DNA of 64,000 nt from Qipengyuania sediminis. GTDB lineage: Bacteria > Pseudomonadota > Alphaproteobacteria > Sphingomonadales > Sphingomonadaceae. The notes beneath the pieces were generated by a model. That model worked only from the letters and a program-made list of their open reading frames with translations, was not told the origin of the DNA and made no database searches. Location: contig NZ_CP037948.1 of the NCBI RefSeq assembly GCF_004358425.1, forward strand, positions 186,001 through 250,000, given 5' to 3'. Made by a program: the position numbers and the translations under genes. This document shows, one piece after another, positions 36,541-46,594 of this stretch. Numbering within the stretch: the stretch's first letter is position 1; each line of letters opens with the position of its first letter.

Positions 36541-37836
36541 TCAGGCCGGCAGCTTGGCCGGCTTGTCCTTCTTCGCGAGCAGCGTCTTCAGATCGAGCCC
36601 GCCGAGCAGCGACTTCTTGGCCGCCGCGGCTTTGGGCCCGGGCGCCGCATCGCCTTCTTCCTCGATTGCCGCGCCCAGGATGCGTTCGCCGAGCGCCTTT
36701 AGCTGCGCGGTCGCCTTGCTCTGCGCGTTCGCCTCGATGAAGGCCTGGCCGAGCTTGGCCGCCTTGGCTGCGCCCGCCTGGTCGAACGGCACCAGGAAGT
36801 CGATCTTGCGCTCGATCGAGCTTTCGAAATCGGCCTTGCTGATCTCGAGGGCGCCGGGCTGCACCTTGTTGGCGACGACCAGCGGTACCGCGTGCGCGGC
36901 ATTGGTCTTGAGCCAGGACAACAGCCGGATAGTATCGCGCGCAGAGGCGAGCGTGAGCTCGGTGGTGACCACCACCACGTTCACCTCGCCCAGAAGATGC
37001 GGAAAGTTGATCAGCATGTTGCGCGGCAGATCGACCACCGTCATCTCGAACGCCTGGCGGAACTCCTCCTGCAGTTGCAGGAACGCCGCGCCATCGGTCA
37101 TCAGCGGAGAATTGATCGGCGCTTCGGCGGACAGGATGGCGAGATTGTCGTGAGCCCGGATCATCGCGCGTTCGATGAACAGCCCGTCGATGCGGCTGGG
37201 ATTGTCGATCGCGTCGGCGAGGCCGCGGCCGGGCTCGAGATCCAGCGCCAGAGCGCCGGTGCCGAAGTGGATGTCGAGATCCAGCAGCGCGGTCGGCTTC
37301 GCCTTCTTGGTGGCGAATTGCCAGGCGAGCGAGGTCGCCACCGTCGAGGCGCCGACCCCGCCGCGCGTGCCGATCACGGCGCTCGCGACATGGCGCTTGG
37401 CGACATCGGGATCGCTTGTCTTGGGCGCGCTGAAGACCGCCTGCGCGGCGTTGAGCGAATCGCGCAGCACGCTCGCGGCGAGCGGCTTCAGGAGGTAGTC
37501 GTGGATGCCGCTCGCCACGAGATCGCGGTAGAGACGCACGTCGTTGACCTGACCGATTGCGACCACCACCGTGCCGGGCTCGCACACCTCGGCGAGCGCG
37601 TTGATATCGCCCAGCGGGTCGCCGCTTTCGGAAAGATCGACCATCAGGATATTGGGGCTCGCGCTGACCGAGAGCGACTGGACCGCGTTGCGCAGCCCGC
37701 CCTTGTTGCACTTCTCGGGCAGCCAGCCGAGTTCGATTACGACCGGGCGCAGGATATCGAGCGAAGCCTCGTCGCAGACATAGGCGGCGAAGGGATCGCG
37801 GTTGCCGGGCATTCCGCCTTTCCAGGGGGCATTCAT
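36541..37836 (-). CDS. cpaE: Pilus assembly protein CpaE/TadZ (ParA/MinD-like)
   Basis: Polar localisation factor of the Tad apparatus. The 431 residues have an N-terminal receiver-like domain (about 20-140, ILMVDLSESGDP, DYLLKPL) and a ParA/MinD-type domain. The P-loop reads GTRGGVGASTVA, in which the usual Lys is Ala. Such atypical P-loops occur in TadZ proteins, so this is not taken as a defect. LLDLDIHFGTGALALDLEP and VVDLPRN follow. The C-terminal 50 residues are Ala/Lys/Gly-rich. It lies 3 bp after cpaD. Confidence 0.92.
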   Translation of the reverse strand: MNAPWKGGMPGNRDPFAAYVCDEASLDILRPVVIELGWLPEKCNKGGLRNAVQSLSVSASPNILMVDLSESGDPLGDINALAEVCEPGTVVVAIGQVNDVRLYRDLVASGIHDYLLKPLAASVLRDSLNAAQAVFSAPKTSDPDVAKRHVASAVIGTRGGVGASTVATSLAWQFATKKAKPTALLDLDIHFGTGALALDLEPGRGLADAIDNPSRIDGLFIERAMIRAHDNLAILSAEAPINSPLMTDGAAFLQLQEEFRQAFEMTVVDLPRNMLINFPHLLGEVNVVVVTTELTLASARDTIRLLSWLKTNAAHAVPLVVANKVQPGALEISKADFESSIERKIDFLVPFDQAGAAKAAKLGQAFIEANAQSKATAQLKALGERILGAAIEEEGDAAPGPKAAAAKKSLLGGLDLKTLLAKKDKPAKLPA

Positions 37837-37839
37837 GGC

Positions 37840-38487
37840 TCAGTTACCTCCGCTCAAGGCACCGCTTTGGGCCTGGTTGACCTTGGTCCCGACCTGGGTG
37901 GCATAGGCCTTGATCGGGGTGGTGGCGGTGTTGATGTAGGTCTCGGTCGAGCCCTTGCGGCCCGCGAGGAGGTCTTCGGGGTCGGCGACCATGGCGGCGA
38001 GGTTGCCATTGGTAGCGCAGCCGTAATTGGCGCTGGTTCCATTGCCGAGCGTCGAGTCCGAGCTTTCCGACCAGTCGGGACAGCCCGGCACGCTGGCGCG
38101 CGAGCGGGCGATGGTGACGCGCGCCTGCCCGGGCTGCAGATCGCTCGCCGCCGAAGGAAGCGGCTGCGACATCAGCAGGCCATGGCGGCCGGCAAGCTGC
38201 GCCACCGCCGCCTCGGTCGCGGGGCTCGCAAGCGGATCTTCGAGCGAGACCCGGTCGCCGTAGCGCAGGTCCATCACGTCGAACCATTCGCCAATGCGAC
38301 GCTGTTCGGAGAGGGCAAGCCCATCGGTGCCGGTGGTGACATCGAGCGAGACCGCGGTGCGTTCGACCACCGGCTGCTTGACGCTGTAGACGCTGCGGTT
38401 GCTCGGCATCCCGCCGCAGGCAGCGAGAGCGAGGCAGAGAGACAGCGCGAAGGCGCCGGTCAGCGGGCGCGGGGGAAGGTTACGCAT
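37840..38487 (-). CDS. cpaD: Pilus assembly lipoprotein CpaD
   Basis: Outer-membrane lipoprotein that assists the CpaC secretin. The product is 215 residues from the ATG at 38487, with a lipobox LALAAC (Cys24). The mature part has LALSEQRRIGEWFDVMDLRYGD, QLAGRHGLLMSQ and, near the end, NYGCATNGNLAAMVADPEDLLAGRKG, which is a typical CpaD C-terminus. GAGAAGG lies about 9 bases before this ATG, so it is preferred over the GTG at 38505 and the ATG at 38496. The cpaC stop is 14 bp upstream. Confidence 0.92.
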   Translation of the reverse strand: MRNLPPRPLTGAFALSLCLALAACGGMPSNRSVYSVKQPVVERTAVSLDVTTGTDGLALSEQRRIGEWFDVMDLRYGDRVSLEDPLASPATEAAVAQLAGRHGLLMSQPLPSAASDLQPGQARVTIARSRASVPGCPDWSESSDSTLGNGTSANYGCATNGNLAAMVADPEDLLAGRKGSTETYINTATTPIKAYATQVGTKVNQAQSGALSGGN

Positions 38488-38501
38488 GAGTCTCATCCTT
38501 C

Positions 38502-40079
38502 TCACTTGAAGCTGAAGCCGGGGGCGGCGTTGGCGAGCTTGGGATCGCGGCGCGGCTGGCTGGATTGCGCGACCGCTTCAGCGCCAGCGGGCGCAGCCGC
38601 GCTGCCGACCCTGGGAGCGGGGGTGCCGGTGCCCACGGCGCTCGGCCGGGGCCGCGTGGCGGTGCCGTCGCCGTCGGTCGCCTGGTTGCCCAGCAGGCGC
38701 TGGATCTCGGTCGGCGCGCGGAACCCATCGGTGGGAAGCACGATGTCGCGGTCCTCGACCGGCTTCACCAGATAGGGCGTCACCACGATGACAAGCTCGG
38801 TCTCGCCGCGGCGGAAGTTGGAGGAGCGGAAAAGGTTGCCCAGGATCGGGATGTCCCCGATGCCGGGCGCCTTGTCGACATTGTTGATGGTGTTGTTCTG
38901 GATCAGCCCGGCGATCATGAAGCTCTGCCCCGATCCCAGCTCCACGGTGGTCTCTGCGCTGCGGGTGGAGAGCGAGGCGGTCTGCGTGCCCGCGACTACG
39001 GTGACACCCGCGATCTCCGAAACCTCGGGCTTCACCCGCAGCGAGATGCGGCCATTGGCGAGCACCACCGGGGTATAGGACAGGCTCACGCCGAAAGGCT
39101 TGTAGGTGACCGAGGGACCGTTGAGCCCGCTGCTGGTGACGACCGGAAACTCGCCGCCCGCAAGGAAGCTCGCGGTCTCGCCCGAGAGCGCCGTCAGATT
39201 TGGCTCCGCGAGCGTCGTCAGCAACCCGTCCTGCTCTGCCAGGTCGAGCGCGCCCAGGATATCGAGCCCCAGGAAGCGGCCGATGCCGCCAATGGTCGTT
39301 CCGTTGCCACGGGTGATTGCGGTTCCAGGGATCGTGCCGGTGCAGCTGCCGTCGGCTCGGATTGGCGGAATGCAGGCGCTGGCGGTCGAGCCAATACCGA
39401 GCGGGCCACCCAAGGCATTGAACTGTGTGGTCGCATTGCGCCCGGTGCCGATCCCGAACTGGAAGCCGTCGGTTCCGTCAAGCGTCGTGATGTTCGCTCC
39501 GATCGAGCGCGAGAAATTGCGGCTCACCTCGGCGATCCGCACGCGCAGGTTCACCTGCAGCGGGGTCGCGGTCTTCAGCCGGCTGATAACATTCGCGTCG
39601 CCGCCCATGAAGGCTTCGACCAGGCGTTGCGCTTCGGCCGCGTCCTCGGGTGCGGCGATGGTGCCGGTCAGAAGCACCGTATTCGCGCCGATGGTCGAGA
39701 CGGCGATCTTCGCGTCGGGCATTGCGAGGCCCAGCATCTGATCGACGCTGTCGATGTTCGATCCGACGCGGATATTGGCCGACCAGATGATATCGCCGCG
39801 GGCATTGCTGGCATAGATCGTGGTGACCCCGCCTGACTTGCCGAACACATAGAGCTGGCGCTGCGACTTGATCTGGACATCGGCGATCGCTTCGTTGGCG
39901 ACGAAGACATCTGCCATCGCGCCGCCGACGGTGATCAGCTGGCCGCGCCCGATCGAGAGGACGACGTCCTGCGAAGTGGGCCGGGTCACCGTCTGCGCGG
40001 TCGCGGGGGCGAGCGCACCGGCGGTGGGGACCAGCGCCAGGCCGGCGAAGATCAGCGGGGCGGAAAGAAATCGGGCCAT
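38502..40079 (-). CDS. cpaC: Tad pilus outer-membrane secretin CpaC/RcpA
   Basis: Forms the outer-membrane channel for the Flp pilus. The 525 residues have a signal peptide (1-27), a pilus-assembly N-terminal domain (about 35-110, DVVLSIGRGQLITVGG, IADVQIKSQRQLYVFGKSGG), and a BON-like domain (AEDAAEAQRLVEAFMGGD). The secretin domain has FLAGGEFPV and VELGSGQSFMIAGLI and ends near GETELVIVVTPYLVKPV. The Pro/Ala-rich tail is variable. The ATG at 40079 begins the signal peptide; a longer in-frame start at 40127 would put 16 polar residues ahead of it. Confidence 0.94.
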   Translation of the reverse strand: MARFLSAPLIFAGLALVPTAGALAPATAQTVTRPTSQDVVLSIGRGQLITVGGAMADVFVANEAIADVQIKSQRQLYVFGKSGGVTTIYASNARGDIIWSANIRVGSNIDSVDQMLGLAMPDAKIAVSTIGANTVLLTGTIAAPEDAAEAQRLVEAFMGGDANVISRLKTATPLQVNLRVRIAEVSRNFSRSIGANITTLDGTDGFQFGIGTGRNATTQFNALGGPLGIGSTASACIPPIRADGSCTGTIPGTAITRGNGTTIGGIGRFLGLDILGALDLAEQDGLLTTLAEPNLTALSGETASFLAGGEFPVVTSSGLNGPSVTYKPFGVSLSYTPVVLANGRISLRVKPEVSEIAGVTVVAGTQTASLSTRSAETTVELGSGQSFMIAGLIQNNTINNVDKAPGIGDIPILGNLFRSSNFRRGETELVIVVTPYLVKPVEDRDIVLPTDGFRAPTEIQRLLGNQATDGDGTATRPRPSAVGTGTPAPRVGSAAAPAGAEAVAQSSQPRRDPKLANAAPGFSFK

Positions 40080-40123
40080 GGGAATGTGCCTTCGATGGGA
40101 GTTGGTTGAGGTTCGGCCTGGCG

Positions 40124-41134
40124 TCACGCGCCGCGGCGACCGTTCACGGGTTCTTCGGCGACATTGCTGCCCCGGCGGACCTTGATCGTCGGACCCTTGG
40201 GGGCGGCGGGAGCTGCGGCGGATACCGGGACAGGGCCGGCGGCGGCTGCCGGAGCGGCGGCAGGGGGCACGGTGCTGCGCTGGAAGCGCGAGACGTCGCC
40301 CCCCGTCACATAGCTGGTCTTGCCGTCGCTCGGCTGCGCCATCACCGCCTTGAGCAGCTTCTCCTCCTGCTCGGGCGTCGCATTGTCGGGCAGCTTGATA
40401 TCGCCGCTGGCGATCGCGCGCTCGAGCTCGGTGTGCGAATCAGCGAGCGGGCGGAGCGAGAAGCTGATCGAGCCGAGCGTCTGCGCCACCGTCACCTTTT
40501 CGGCGATGCGCGGAGTCACCTCGAGCGTGACGGTGCCGCTGACCTTGGGCACGGCCTTGCCGTCGACGATCTCCTGCGTGGTCGCCTGGTCGGTCGCCAG
40601 CACGCGAAGGTTACGAAGCACGGTTTCCGCGACCTGCAGCGCGCCGCCTTCGCCGCCCACACTCTGGGTCAACATCATGTCCACCCGGTCGCCAGGGAAG
40701 ATGAAGCCAGCGACGCCGGTTTGCGAGGAAACGGGCACGGTGATCGCGCGCATTCCCGGGGTCAGCGCCGCGGCGAGGAAGCCGCGGTCCTGCGGGCTGA
40801 CGAGCGCGCCCTGCGTGACCGGCTCGCCCGCAGTGACGGCGAAGCGGACCACCGTGCCGATCAGCTTCTGCATATCGGCCTCGCCCTCGATGAAATAGGC
40901 GTCCTTGACCATGTCGGTCGGCCAGGGCTGGAACGAGAGCGCGTCGGGGGTGATGATGGTGCCGGGCGAGAGCGCGCGCTGCGCGACCAGCACCTTGGGT
41001 CCGGTCGGGGCGGCGGCGACCGCGGCCTGCGCCTCGGGCGCGGCGGCGCCCGCGAACAGACTGCGCGCGACGAAGGCGGTGCCGATCGCCACGATCAGCG
41101 CGCTCACCAGCAGAACCAGCTTCTTCCTGTCCAT
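40124..41134 (-). CDS. cpaB: Flp pilus assembly protein CpaB/RcpC
   Basis: Periplasmic Tad component with one N-terminal membrane anchor (residues 5-28). The 336 residues contain a SAF domain (about 48-115, VLVAQRALSPGTIITPDAL, VTAGEPVTQGALVSPQDRGF) and an RcpC domain (about 120-230, VSSQTGVAGFIFPGDRVDMMLT). The C-terminal 60 residues are Ala/Pro-rich and end in a basic patch. It lies 44 bp before cpaC and 93 bp after cpaA; that gap holds no visible gene and no pilin. Confidence 0.93.
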   Translation of the reverse strand: MDRKKLVLLVSALIVAIGTAFVARSLFAGAAAPEAQAAVAAAPTGPKVLVAQRALSPGTIITPDALSFQPWPTDMVKDAYFIEGEADMQKLIGTVVRFAVTAGEPVTQGALVSPQDRGFLAAALTPGMRAITVPVSSQTGVAGFIFPGDRVDMMLTQSVGGEGGALQVAETVLRNLRVLATDQATTQEIVDGKAVPKVSGTVTLEVTPRIAEKVTVAQTLGSISFSLRPLADSHTELERAIASGDIKLPDNATPEQEEKLLKAVMAQPSDGKTSYVTGGDVSRFQRSTVPPAAAPAAAAGPVPVSAAAPAAPKGPTIKVRRGSNVAEEPVNGRRGA

Positions 41135-41227
41135 GGCTGTATCAGCCCCCTCTATGGTCCCGCACGGATAGGGTCGCGGGTTTCATGGTTTCCACGGCTT
41201 AGAATGGCAGTGGTTAAGATCGGGTTG

Positions 41228-41938
41228 TCAGGCGGCCGCGGCGGACGCCGCGCCGGCGGCGGCGAACTGCGAGCCGATGATCCACAGGGCGGCGCCGGAG
41301 ATTGCGACTCCATATGGGGCGGCCATGCTCACCGCCCGGCGGCGGAAGATGCGGATCGCGTGAAGCGAGACATAGGCGAGCGCCAGGACCGGAAGCTGGA
41401 AGACGATCAGCGCGCCCAAAGTCGAGGACGCCGCAGCCTCGAGCAGAAAGGCAGGCAGCGGCAGCGCGACGGCGCCGATGAAACCGGCGATCAGCAGCGC
41501 GGCGACCAGTGAAAGTGCCGACAGAACCACTGTGTCGCGGCTCCGCAGCCCCCCCGCAGAGCGTCCCACGCGCATCGCGCCAAGGCCCATGGTGAGGACA
41601 TAGCCGAGCACCGCCATGATCATCAGGAAGTGGGCGAACAGCGGCGGCGGCAGCCACAACGCAAGCGCTGCGATCAGCTTGACGTCGCCCCCGCCCATCT
41701 GTCCGATCGCGAACAGGCCCGCAGCAATGGCGAATGCGGCCAACGCGACGCCGAACTGAAGCGCCACGCCGGGCCACAGGGAAAGGCCGCTCGCCCACCA
41801 GAACAGCGGCGCGGCGAAGGCGATGGCGAGGTTGAGCCGATTGTCGATCTCGCGCCGCCTGAGGTCGGTCGCAGTCGCGACCAGCAGCGCGATTGCCAGC
41901 AGGGCGAGCAGACCATAGTAGAGCGGCATATGCAGCAT
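41228..41938 (-). CDS. cpaA: Type IV prepilin peptidase CpaA/TadV
   Basis: Aspartic membrane peptidase that trims Flp prepilin leaders. The 236 residues are mainly membrane helices. Both catalytic aspartate regions are present: TDLRRREIDN after the first helix and QMGGGDVKLIAAL in the middle. The N-terminal cysteine/methylase domain of PilD-type enzymes is missing, as usual in the Tad subtype. It is first in the operon, and its start lies 9 bp inside the likely start of the divergent hydrolase gene. Confidence 0.92.
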   Translation of the reverse strand: MLHMPLYYGLLALLAIALLVATATDLRRREIDNRLNLAIAFAAPLFWWASGLSLWPGVALQFGVALAAFAIAAGLFAIGQMGGGDVKLIAALALWLPPPLFAHFLMIMAVLGYVLTMGLGAMRVGRSAGGLRSRDTVVLSALSLVAALLIAGFIGAVALPLPAFLLEAAASSTLGALIVFQLPVLALAYVSLHAIRIFRRRAVSMAAPYGVAISGAALWIIGSQFAAAGAASAAAA

Positions 41939-42955
41939 GAGACCCCCGGCGCTGATGCGGCTTCGCCTGCTACACGGGCCGACTTACCAAACGGTAACCA
42001 CGTTTCCCCGATCGACCGCCGCGCCATCCCTGCCCATGCATTGGAGAGCATGTGGCGTGCACCCGATGGCCACGAAATACGCCGCATCGACTGGGTCGGC
42101 GACACCGCCACCTCGCGCGGGTCAATCCTGTTCCTGCCGGGCCGGGGCGATGCCTATGAGAAATATCTCGAAGCGTGCGAGGAATGGTATCGCGCCGGAT
42201 GGTGCGTGACCGCAGCGGACTGGCGGGGGCAGGGTGGTTCGGGGCGGCTCGGCAGCGATCCGACGACGGGGCATGTCGCAGACTTTTCGGTGTGGTTGGA
42301 CGATATTGGCGCGTTTTGGCGCGATTGGCGGCGGGAACGGCCGGGACCGCATATCGCGATGGGGCATTCGATGGGCGGCCATCTGGTGCTGCGTGCTGCT
42401 GCCGAGAGGCGGATTGCGCCCGCCGCACTGGTGCTCGTCGCACCTATGCTGGGCATGGCGGGCCCGCCGCTCCCCTTAACGGTGCTCCAGCGCGTGGCGC
42501 GCCTCATGACACGCATCGGCCATCCCGCCCGCCCCGCGTGGAAGTGGAGCGAGAAGCCGGGCGAGGCGCCGGCCTCGCGCGAGTTGCTGCTGACGCATGA
42601 TGCGGACCGCTACGCCGACGAGATGTGGTGGCGCGAGACGCGGCCCGAGCTCGTCATGGGGCCGGGGAGCTGGGGCTGGGTCGAACGCGCCTATGCCTCT
42701 GCCCGCGCGCTATTTGCGCCCGGCGTGCTCGAACATTTGCAAGTCCCCGTCCTCATGCTCGCCGCCAGGGCCGACCGGCTGGTCAAGATCGCCGCGATCG
42801 AACGCGCCTGCCGCCGGCTGCCTGATTGTGAACTCGTCGCTTTCGGCGCCGAGGCGCGGCACGAAATCCTGCGCGAGGCGGATTCGGTGCGCATCCGCGC
42901 CATGGCCGCAATCGCGCGCTTCCTGGATCGCGCCGCCCCGCCGCCGCAGCGGTGA
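41930..42955 (+). CDS. Alpha/beta hydrolase, monoacylglycerol lipase/lysophospholipase-like
   Basis: Predicted serine hydrolase for lipid or ester substrates. The core has ILFLPGRGDAYEKYLE (oxyanion side), nucleophile elbow GHSMGGH, and late acid and His regions (LAARADRLVK, EARHEIL). The start is uncertain. The ATG at 41930 (341 residues) keeps DRRAIPAHALESMWRAPDGHEIRR in the protein and overlaps the divergent cpaA start. The ATG at 42050 (301 residues) has a close GGAGAG and would still keep the full fold. The stop overlaps the next gene's GTG by 4 bp. Confidence 0.85.
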   Translation: MQHETPGADAASPATRADLPNGNHVSPIDRRAIPAHALESMWRAPDGHEIRRIDWVGDTATSRGSILFLPGRGDAYEKYLEACEEWYRAGWCVTAADWRGQGGSGRLGSDPTTGHVADFSVWLDDIGAFWRDWRRERPGPHIAMGHSMGGHLVLRAAAERRIAPAALVLVAPMLGMAGPPLPLTVLQRVARLMTRIGHPARPAWKWSEKPGEAPASRELLLTHDADRYADEMWWRETRPELVMGPGSWGWVERAYASARALFAPGVLEHLQVPVLMLAARADRLVKIAAIERACRRLPDCELVAFGAEARHEILREADSVRIRAMAAIARFLDRAAPPPQR

Positions 42956-44049
42956 GCGCTTATGATTTCGCGGTGGTGGGCGCCGGCATCGCGGGCGCCA
43001 GCATTGCGGCCGAGCTTGCCGGACAGGCAACCGTGCTGTTGCTCGAAACCGAGGACCGGCCCGGCTATCACGCCACTGGCCGTTCCGCCGCCTTCTGGGA
43101 ACAATGCTACGGTGGGCCCGGGATCGTCCCGCTGACGCTCGCCTCGGGCGAGTATCTTCAGGCGCAGGGCGTCTTGCGCCGTCGCGGCGCGCTCTATGTC
43201 GGGCGGGCGGATCAGGCGGAGCTGCTTCATGCCTTCATGACCAGGTTCGCGCCGACGGGGGCAGGGATCGAACGGCTCGGCCGCGAGGCGCTGGCGGCAA
43301 TCGTGCCGGGCATAAAACCCGCGTGGATAGGCGCGGTATGGGAACCCGAATGCGCCGATATTGATGTGGCGGCGCTGCATCAGCATTACCTCTCCCGCGC
43401 CCGCATGCGCGGGGTCACGCTCGTCGTGCGTGCGCGGGTAGCGGGGCTGATCCCGGATCGCGGCCTTTGGCGGATCCACTGTGCCGACGGGCGTGGATAT
43501 GCGGCAGCGACCGTGGTCAACGCTGCGGGGGCCTGGGCAGACGAAGTTGCGGGTCTCGCCGGCCTTGCGCCTCTTGGCATCCGCCCGCTGCGCCGAACCG
43601 TCGTGCAGCTCCGCACCGATCCCGCGCCGCCGCGCGACCTGCCGCTCGTGCTCGACATCGCGGGCGGGTTCTACTTCAAGCCGGAGGGCGACCGGCTGTG
43701 GCTAAGCCCGCATGACGAGGTGCCGAGCGACCCCTGCGACGCCGCGCCCGAGGAGCTGGCGGTGGCCGAAGCCATCGACCGGCTGACAGCAGTTGTGCCT
43801 TGGCGGGTCGAGGCGGTAGAACGGCGCTGGGCGGGCTTGCGCAGCTTCGCGCCTGACAGGCTGCCGGTATACGGCCGCGATCCGCGGCTGCCGGCCTTTG
43901 CCTGGTTCGCAGGCCAAGGGGGCTACGGCATCCAGACCGCACCCGCCGCCGCGCGACTGGCGGCGCAAGCGCTGCTAGGACTGGAACGCGACGCCATGAC
44001 TGCAGCGCTCGATGCGATGCGCTACGCTCCGGATCGACTGTTGGTTTAG
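42952..44049 (+). CDS. FAD-dependent oxidoreductase, DAO (D-amino-acid oxidase-like) family
   Basis: Predicted flavoenzyme acting on an amine or amino/hydroxy acid. The 365 residues open with the dinucleotide-binding motif VVGAGIAGASIAAEL, then LLETEDRPGYHATGRSAAF typical of the DAO/glycine-oxidase fold. NAAGAWADEVA sits in the middle, and WAGLRSFAPDRLPVYGRDP with GQGGYGIQTAPAAARLAA lies at the C-terminal FAD-binding end. The start is GTG in a 4-bp overlap with the hydrolase. No membrane segment is seen. Substrate unknown. Confidence 0.9.
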   Translation: MSAYDFAVVGAGIAGASIAAELAGQATVLLLETEDRPGYHATGRSAAFWEQCYGGPGIVPLTLASGEYLQAQGVLRRRGALYVGRADQAELLHAFMTRFAPTGAGIERLGREALAAIVPGIKPAWIGAVWEPECADIDVAALHQHYLSRARMRGVTLVVRARVAGLIPDRGLWRIHCADGRGYAAATVVNAAGAWADEVAGLAGLAPLGIRPLRRTVVQLRTDPAPPRDLPLVLDIAGGFYFKPEGDRLWLSPHDEVPSDPCDAAPEELAVAEAIDRLTAVVPWRVEAVERRWAGLRSFAPDRLPVYGRDPRLPAFAWFAGQGGYGIQTAPAAARLAAQALLGLERDAMTAALDAMRYAPDRLLV

Positions 44050-44091
44050 AGCCTCCCATTTTGCACGGCGCAAATGGGGTGGATCGATTGG

Positions 44092-44529
44092 TTACCGCCC
44101 AGCCGCCTCCGCTGCCGCGCTTGCCAGGCGATCCACCCGCTCGTTCTCGGGATGGCCGCTATGGCCGCGCACCCAGTGCCAGTTGACCTTGTGGCGCGCG
44201 GTCTCGCGAATGAGATCGTGCCACAGCTCGGCATTGCGGACGGGTTGCTTGCTGGCGTTCACCCAGCCGCGCTTCTGCCAGCCCGCGACCCATTTGGTGA
44301 TCCCGTCGATCAGGTAGCGGCTGTCGGTATAGAGTTCGACCTCGCACGGTTCGATCAAAGCCCCCAGCGCACGGATCGCCGCGGTCATCTCCATGCGGTT
44401 GTTGGTCGTAACCGGCTCACCGCCAGACAGCTCCTTCTCGTGCCGCCCCATCCGCAGCAGCGCGCCCCAGCCGCCCGGCCCGGGATTGCCTTTGCAGGCG
44501 CCGTCGGTGAAAATCTCGACCTGTTTCAT
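44092..44529 (-). CDS. rnhA: Ribonuclease HI
   Basis: Endonuclease that degrades the RNA strand of RNA-DNA hybrids. The 145-residue product carries the four metal-binding carboxylates Asp9 ([15 protein letters not shown]), Glu47 (NNRMEMTA), Asp69 (YTDSRYL) and Asp133 (ERVDRLA), with His123 in [11 protein letters not shown]. The ATG at 44529 gives the family start [10 protein letters not shown]. It is third in a minus-strand group ispH-thrB-rnhA with short gaps (12 and 22 bp), an order often seen in alphaproteobacteria. Confidence 0.96.
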   Translation of the reverse strand: MKQVEIFTDGACKGNPGPGGWGALLRMGRHEKELSGGEPVTTNNRMEMTAAIRALGALIEPCEVELYTDSRYLIDGITKWVAGWQKRGWVNASKQPVRNAELWHDLIRETARHKVNWHWVRGHSGHPENERVDRLASAAAEAAGR

Positions 44530-44551
44530 CGTCCGCGCGGCTAGCGAAGGC

Positions 44552-45523
44552 TCATGCGCTTGCGAAGAGCGAACCGCCCTCCGCACGATATGACAGCAAG
44601 CGTCGCAGGAAATCCGTTGGGTCCTTGCGAAAGGCACCAGCGGGCGTGGACAGCCAATCTTCCGCCCGGCTCACAGCGAAGCGAAGGCAGGCGCCTTGGG
44701 CAAGCAGCGGCAAGGTCTCACGCTCCAGCGAGGTCAGAGCGCGGAGGCTCTCATAGCCCGCCAGCAGGGCGCTGGCGATCGCGGGATCGAACTCTTCGCC
44801 ATGTTGGGAGAAACTCCAGGCAGCGTGGGTTACCGCCAGATCATAGGCCATCATCCCATCGCAGGCGAAATAGAAGTCGATGAGGCCGGTGACCTTGGTG
44901 CCGAGCATCAGAACGTTATCAGGGAAGAGATCGCTGTGGATCGTCGCTTGCGGCAGATCGCCGGGCCAGCGGGACACCACCTCCTCCGCCATCTGGATCA
45001 GCCCGGCGAGCGCAGGGTCGATACCGGCCAGAGCTTGCGCGCCACAGCGGCGAAGCGTGGCGAGGCCTGCGGCGGGATCGAGCTGGTCGGCGCGCCGTAG
45101 CGGAAAGTCGCGAGAGGCGAGATGCACCTGTGCCAGGGCTGCTCCGACCGCGTGGGCCTGCGCCGGCGTGGGGGCGGAGGGGGAAACTCCCGGCAGGAAA
45201 GCGATCAGCGCCGCTGCCTTGCCCTCGACCCGGCGCAGCGAGGCCCCTGCGCGGTCCTTGATCGTCGCCGGTACTGCGCAGCCCTTCGCCGCCAGATGAT
45301 CGAGCAGAGCCAGAAAATAGGGAAGATCGCTCTCGTCGATGCGCCGTTCGTAAAGCGTCAGGATATAGCGGCCTGCGCGGCCGTCATCGCGGCGCGTTTC
45401 GACGAGCCAGTTGCTGTTCGAGATACCCTCCGCGATCCCCTTGGCGGAGATCAGTGCGCCGACGTCATATTCGGCGATCAGCGCCGTGAGCGTCTCGGCG
45501 CCGAGCGGCGTATAGACCGCCAT
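44552..45523 (-). CDS. thrB: Homoserine kinase, ThrB2 (choline-kinase-like) type
   Basis: Phosphorylates homoserine in threonine synthesis. The 323 residues belong to the aminoglycoside-phosphotransferase/choline-kinase fold used by alphaproteobacterial ThrB, not the GHMP type. The N-terminus is [22 protein letters not shown], substrate binding [11 protein letters not shown], catalytic loop [13 protein letters not shown], and metal-binding [18 protein letters not shown]. It lies between ispH and rnhA in one probable operon. Confidence 0.93.
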   Translation of the reverse strand: MAVYTPLGAETLTALIAEYDVGALISAKGIAEGISNSNWLVETRRDDGRAGRYILTLYERRIDESDLPYFLALLDHLAAKGCAVPATIKDRAGASLRRVEGKAAALIAFLPGVSPSAPTPAQAHAVGAALAQVHLASRDFPLRRADQLDPAAGLATLRRCGAQALAGIDPALAGLIQMAEEVVSRWPGDLPQATIHSDLFPDNVLMLGTKVTGLIDFYFACDGMMAYDLAVTHAAWSFSQHGEEFDPAIASALLAGYESLRALTSLERETLPLLAQGACLRFAVSRAEDWLSTPAGAFRKDPTDFLRRLLSYRAEGGSLFASA

Positions 45524-45535
45524 GCCAGGCGTACT

Positions 45536-46513
45536 CTAGTTGGCGAGCTGGCGGGGCAGCTTGAACGTCATCTGCTCTTCCGTGACGATCACCGGCTCTT
45601 CCTCGATCTGCCGCCATTGGGAAAGCCGCGCGATCACCTCGCGTACCAGAGTCTCGGGCGCAGAAGCCCCGGCGGTAAGCCCGAGCGTGCCGATCCCGTC
45701 GAGCCATTCGGGCTCGATCTCCGAAGAGCGCTGGATCAGGCGGGCGCTGGTGCCGAGGCGCTCGGCCACCTCGACCAACCGCAGCGAGTTGGACGAGTTG
45801 GGCGCGCCGATTACCAGCACCAGATCGCTTGCCGGGGCAATCTTCTTCACCGCGGCCTGGCGGTTGCTGGTGGCGTAGCAGATGTCCTCTGCCCTGGGTG
45901 CCACGATGTGCGGATAGCGCGCTTGCAAGGCTGCGACGATATCGCGCGTGTCATCCACAGACAGCGTGGTCTGGGTTAGGAACGAAAGCGGCGTATCGGG
46001 GCCGAAGCCCAACGAAGCGACATCCTCGATCGTCTCCACCAGCGTGATCATGCCGCCGGGGACCTGCCCCATGGTCCCGATCACCTCGGGATGGCCGGCA
46101 TGGCCGATGAAGACGATGTGCTGACCCTTCTCGATCTGGCGTTCGGCCTGGCGGTGCACCTTGCTGACGAGCGGACAGGTGGCATCGACATAGAGCAGCT
46201 GCCGCCGGTCCGCTTCCGCGGGGACCGATTTCGGCACTCCGTGCGCGCTGAAGACCACCGGCGCATTGTCTGGCACCTCGTCCAGTTCCTCGACGAAGAT
46301 CGCGCCCTGCGCCTTCAGCCCATCGACGACATAGCGGTTGTGGACGATCTCGTGCCTGACATAGACCGGTGCGCCGTACTTCTCGAGCGCGCGCTCCACG
46401 ATCTCGATCGCGCGGTCGACCCCGGCGCAGAAACCGCGCGGGGCAGCGATCAGCACCTTGAGCACGGGCAGCGCTGAGGCATCGGCTCCGGCAGGGCGAA
46501 AGGGGGCGTTCAT
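45536..46513 (-). CDS. ispH: 4-hydroxy-3-methylbut-2-enyl diphosphate reductase
   Basis: Iron-sulfur enzyme for the last step of the MEP isoprenoid pathway, giving IPP and DMAPP. The 325 residues show the three cluster cysteines in [28 protein letters not shown] and [12 protein letters not shown]. The conserved [24 protein letters not shown] and GAPNSSNS are also present. The N-terminus is about 12 residues longer than minimal members. It is first in the ispH-thrB-rnhA group and divergent from the lipoprotein gene at 46595. Confidence 0.96.
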   Translation of the reverse strand: MNAPFRPAGADASALPVLKVLIAAPRGFCAGVDRAIEIVERALEKYGAPVYVRHEIVHNRYVVDGLKAQGAIFVEELDEVPDNAPVVFSAHGVPKSVPAEADRRQLLYVDATCPLVSKVHRQAERQIEKGQHIVFIGHAGHPEVIGTMGQVPGGMITLVETIEDVASLGFGPDTPLSFLTQTTLSVDDTRDIVAALQARYPHIVAPRAEDICYATSNRQAAVKKIAPASDLVLVIGAPNSSNSLRLVEVAERLGTSARLIQRSSEIEPEWLDGIGTLGLTAGASAPETLVREVIARLSQWRQIEEEPVIVTEEQMTFKLPRQLAN

Positions 46514-46594
46514 GGTCTCGCCACTAGCGCTTTCGTCTTGGCATAGCTAGGGCGCGCTTCGCCGGCCCCGGCATGATCCAGGGATTTGAGGACG

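Noticed and set aside
37280..37400. CpaE P-loop lacking the usual Lys as a sign of a dead enzyme
   Set aside because: Atypical P-loops are known in TadZ/CpaE proteins, so the change alone does not show loss of function.
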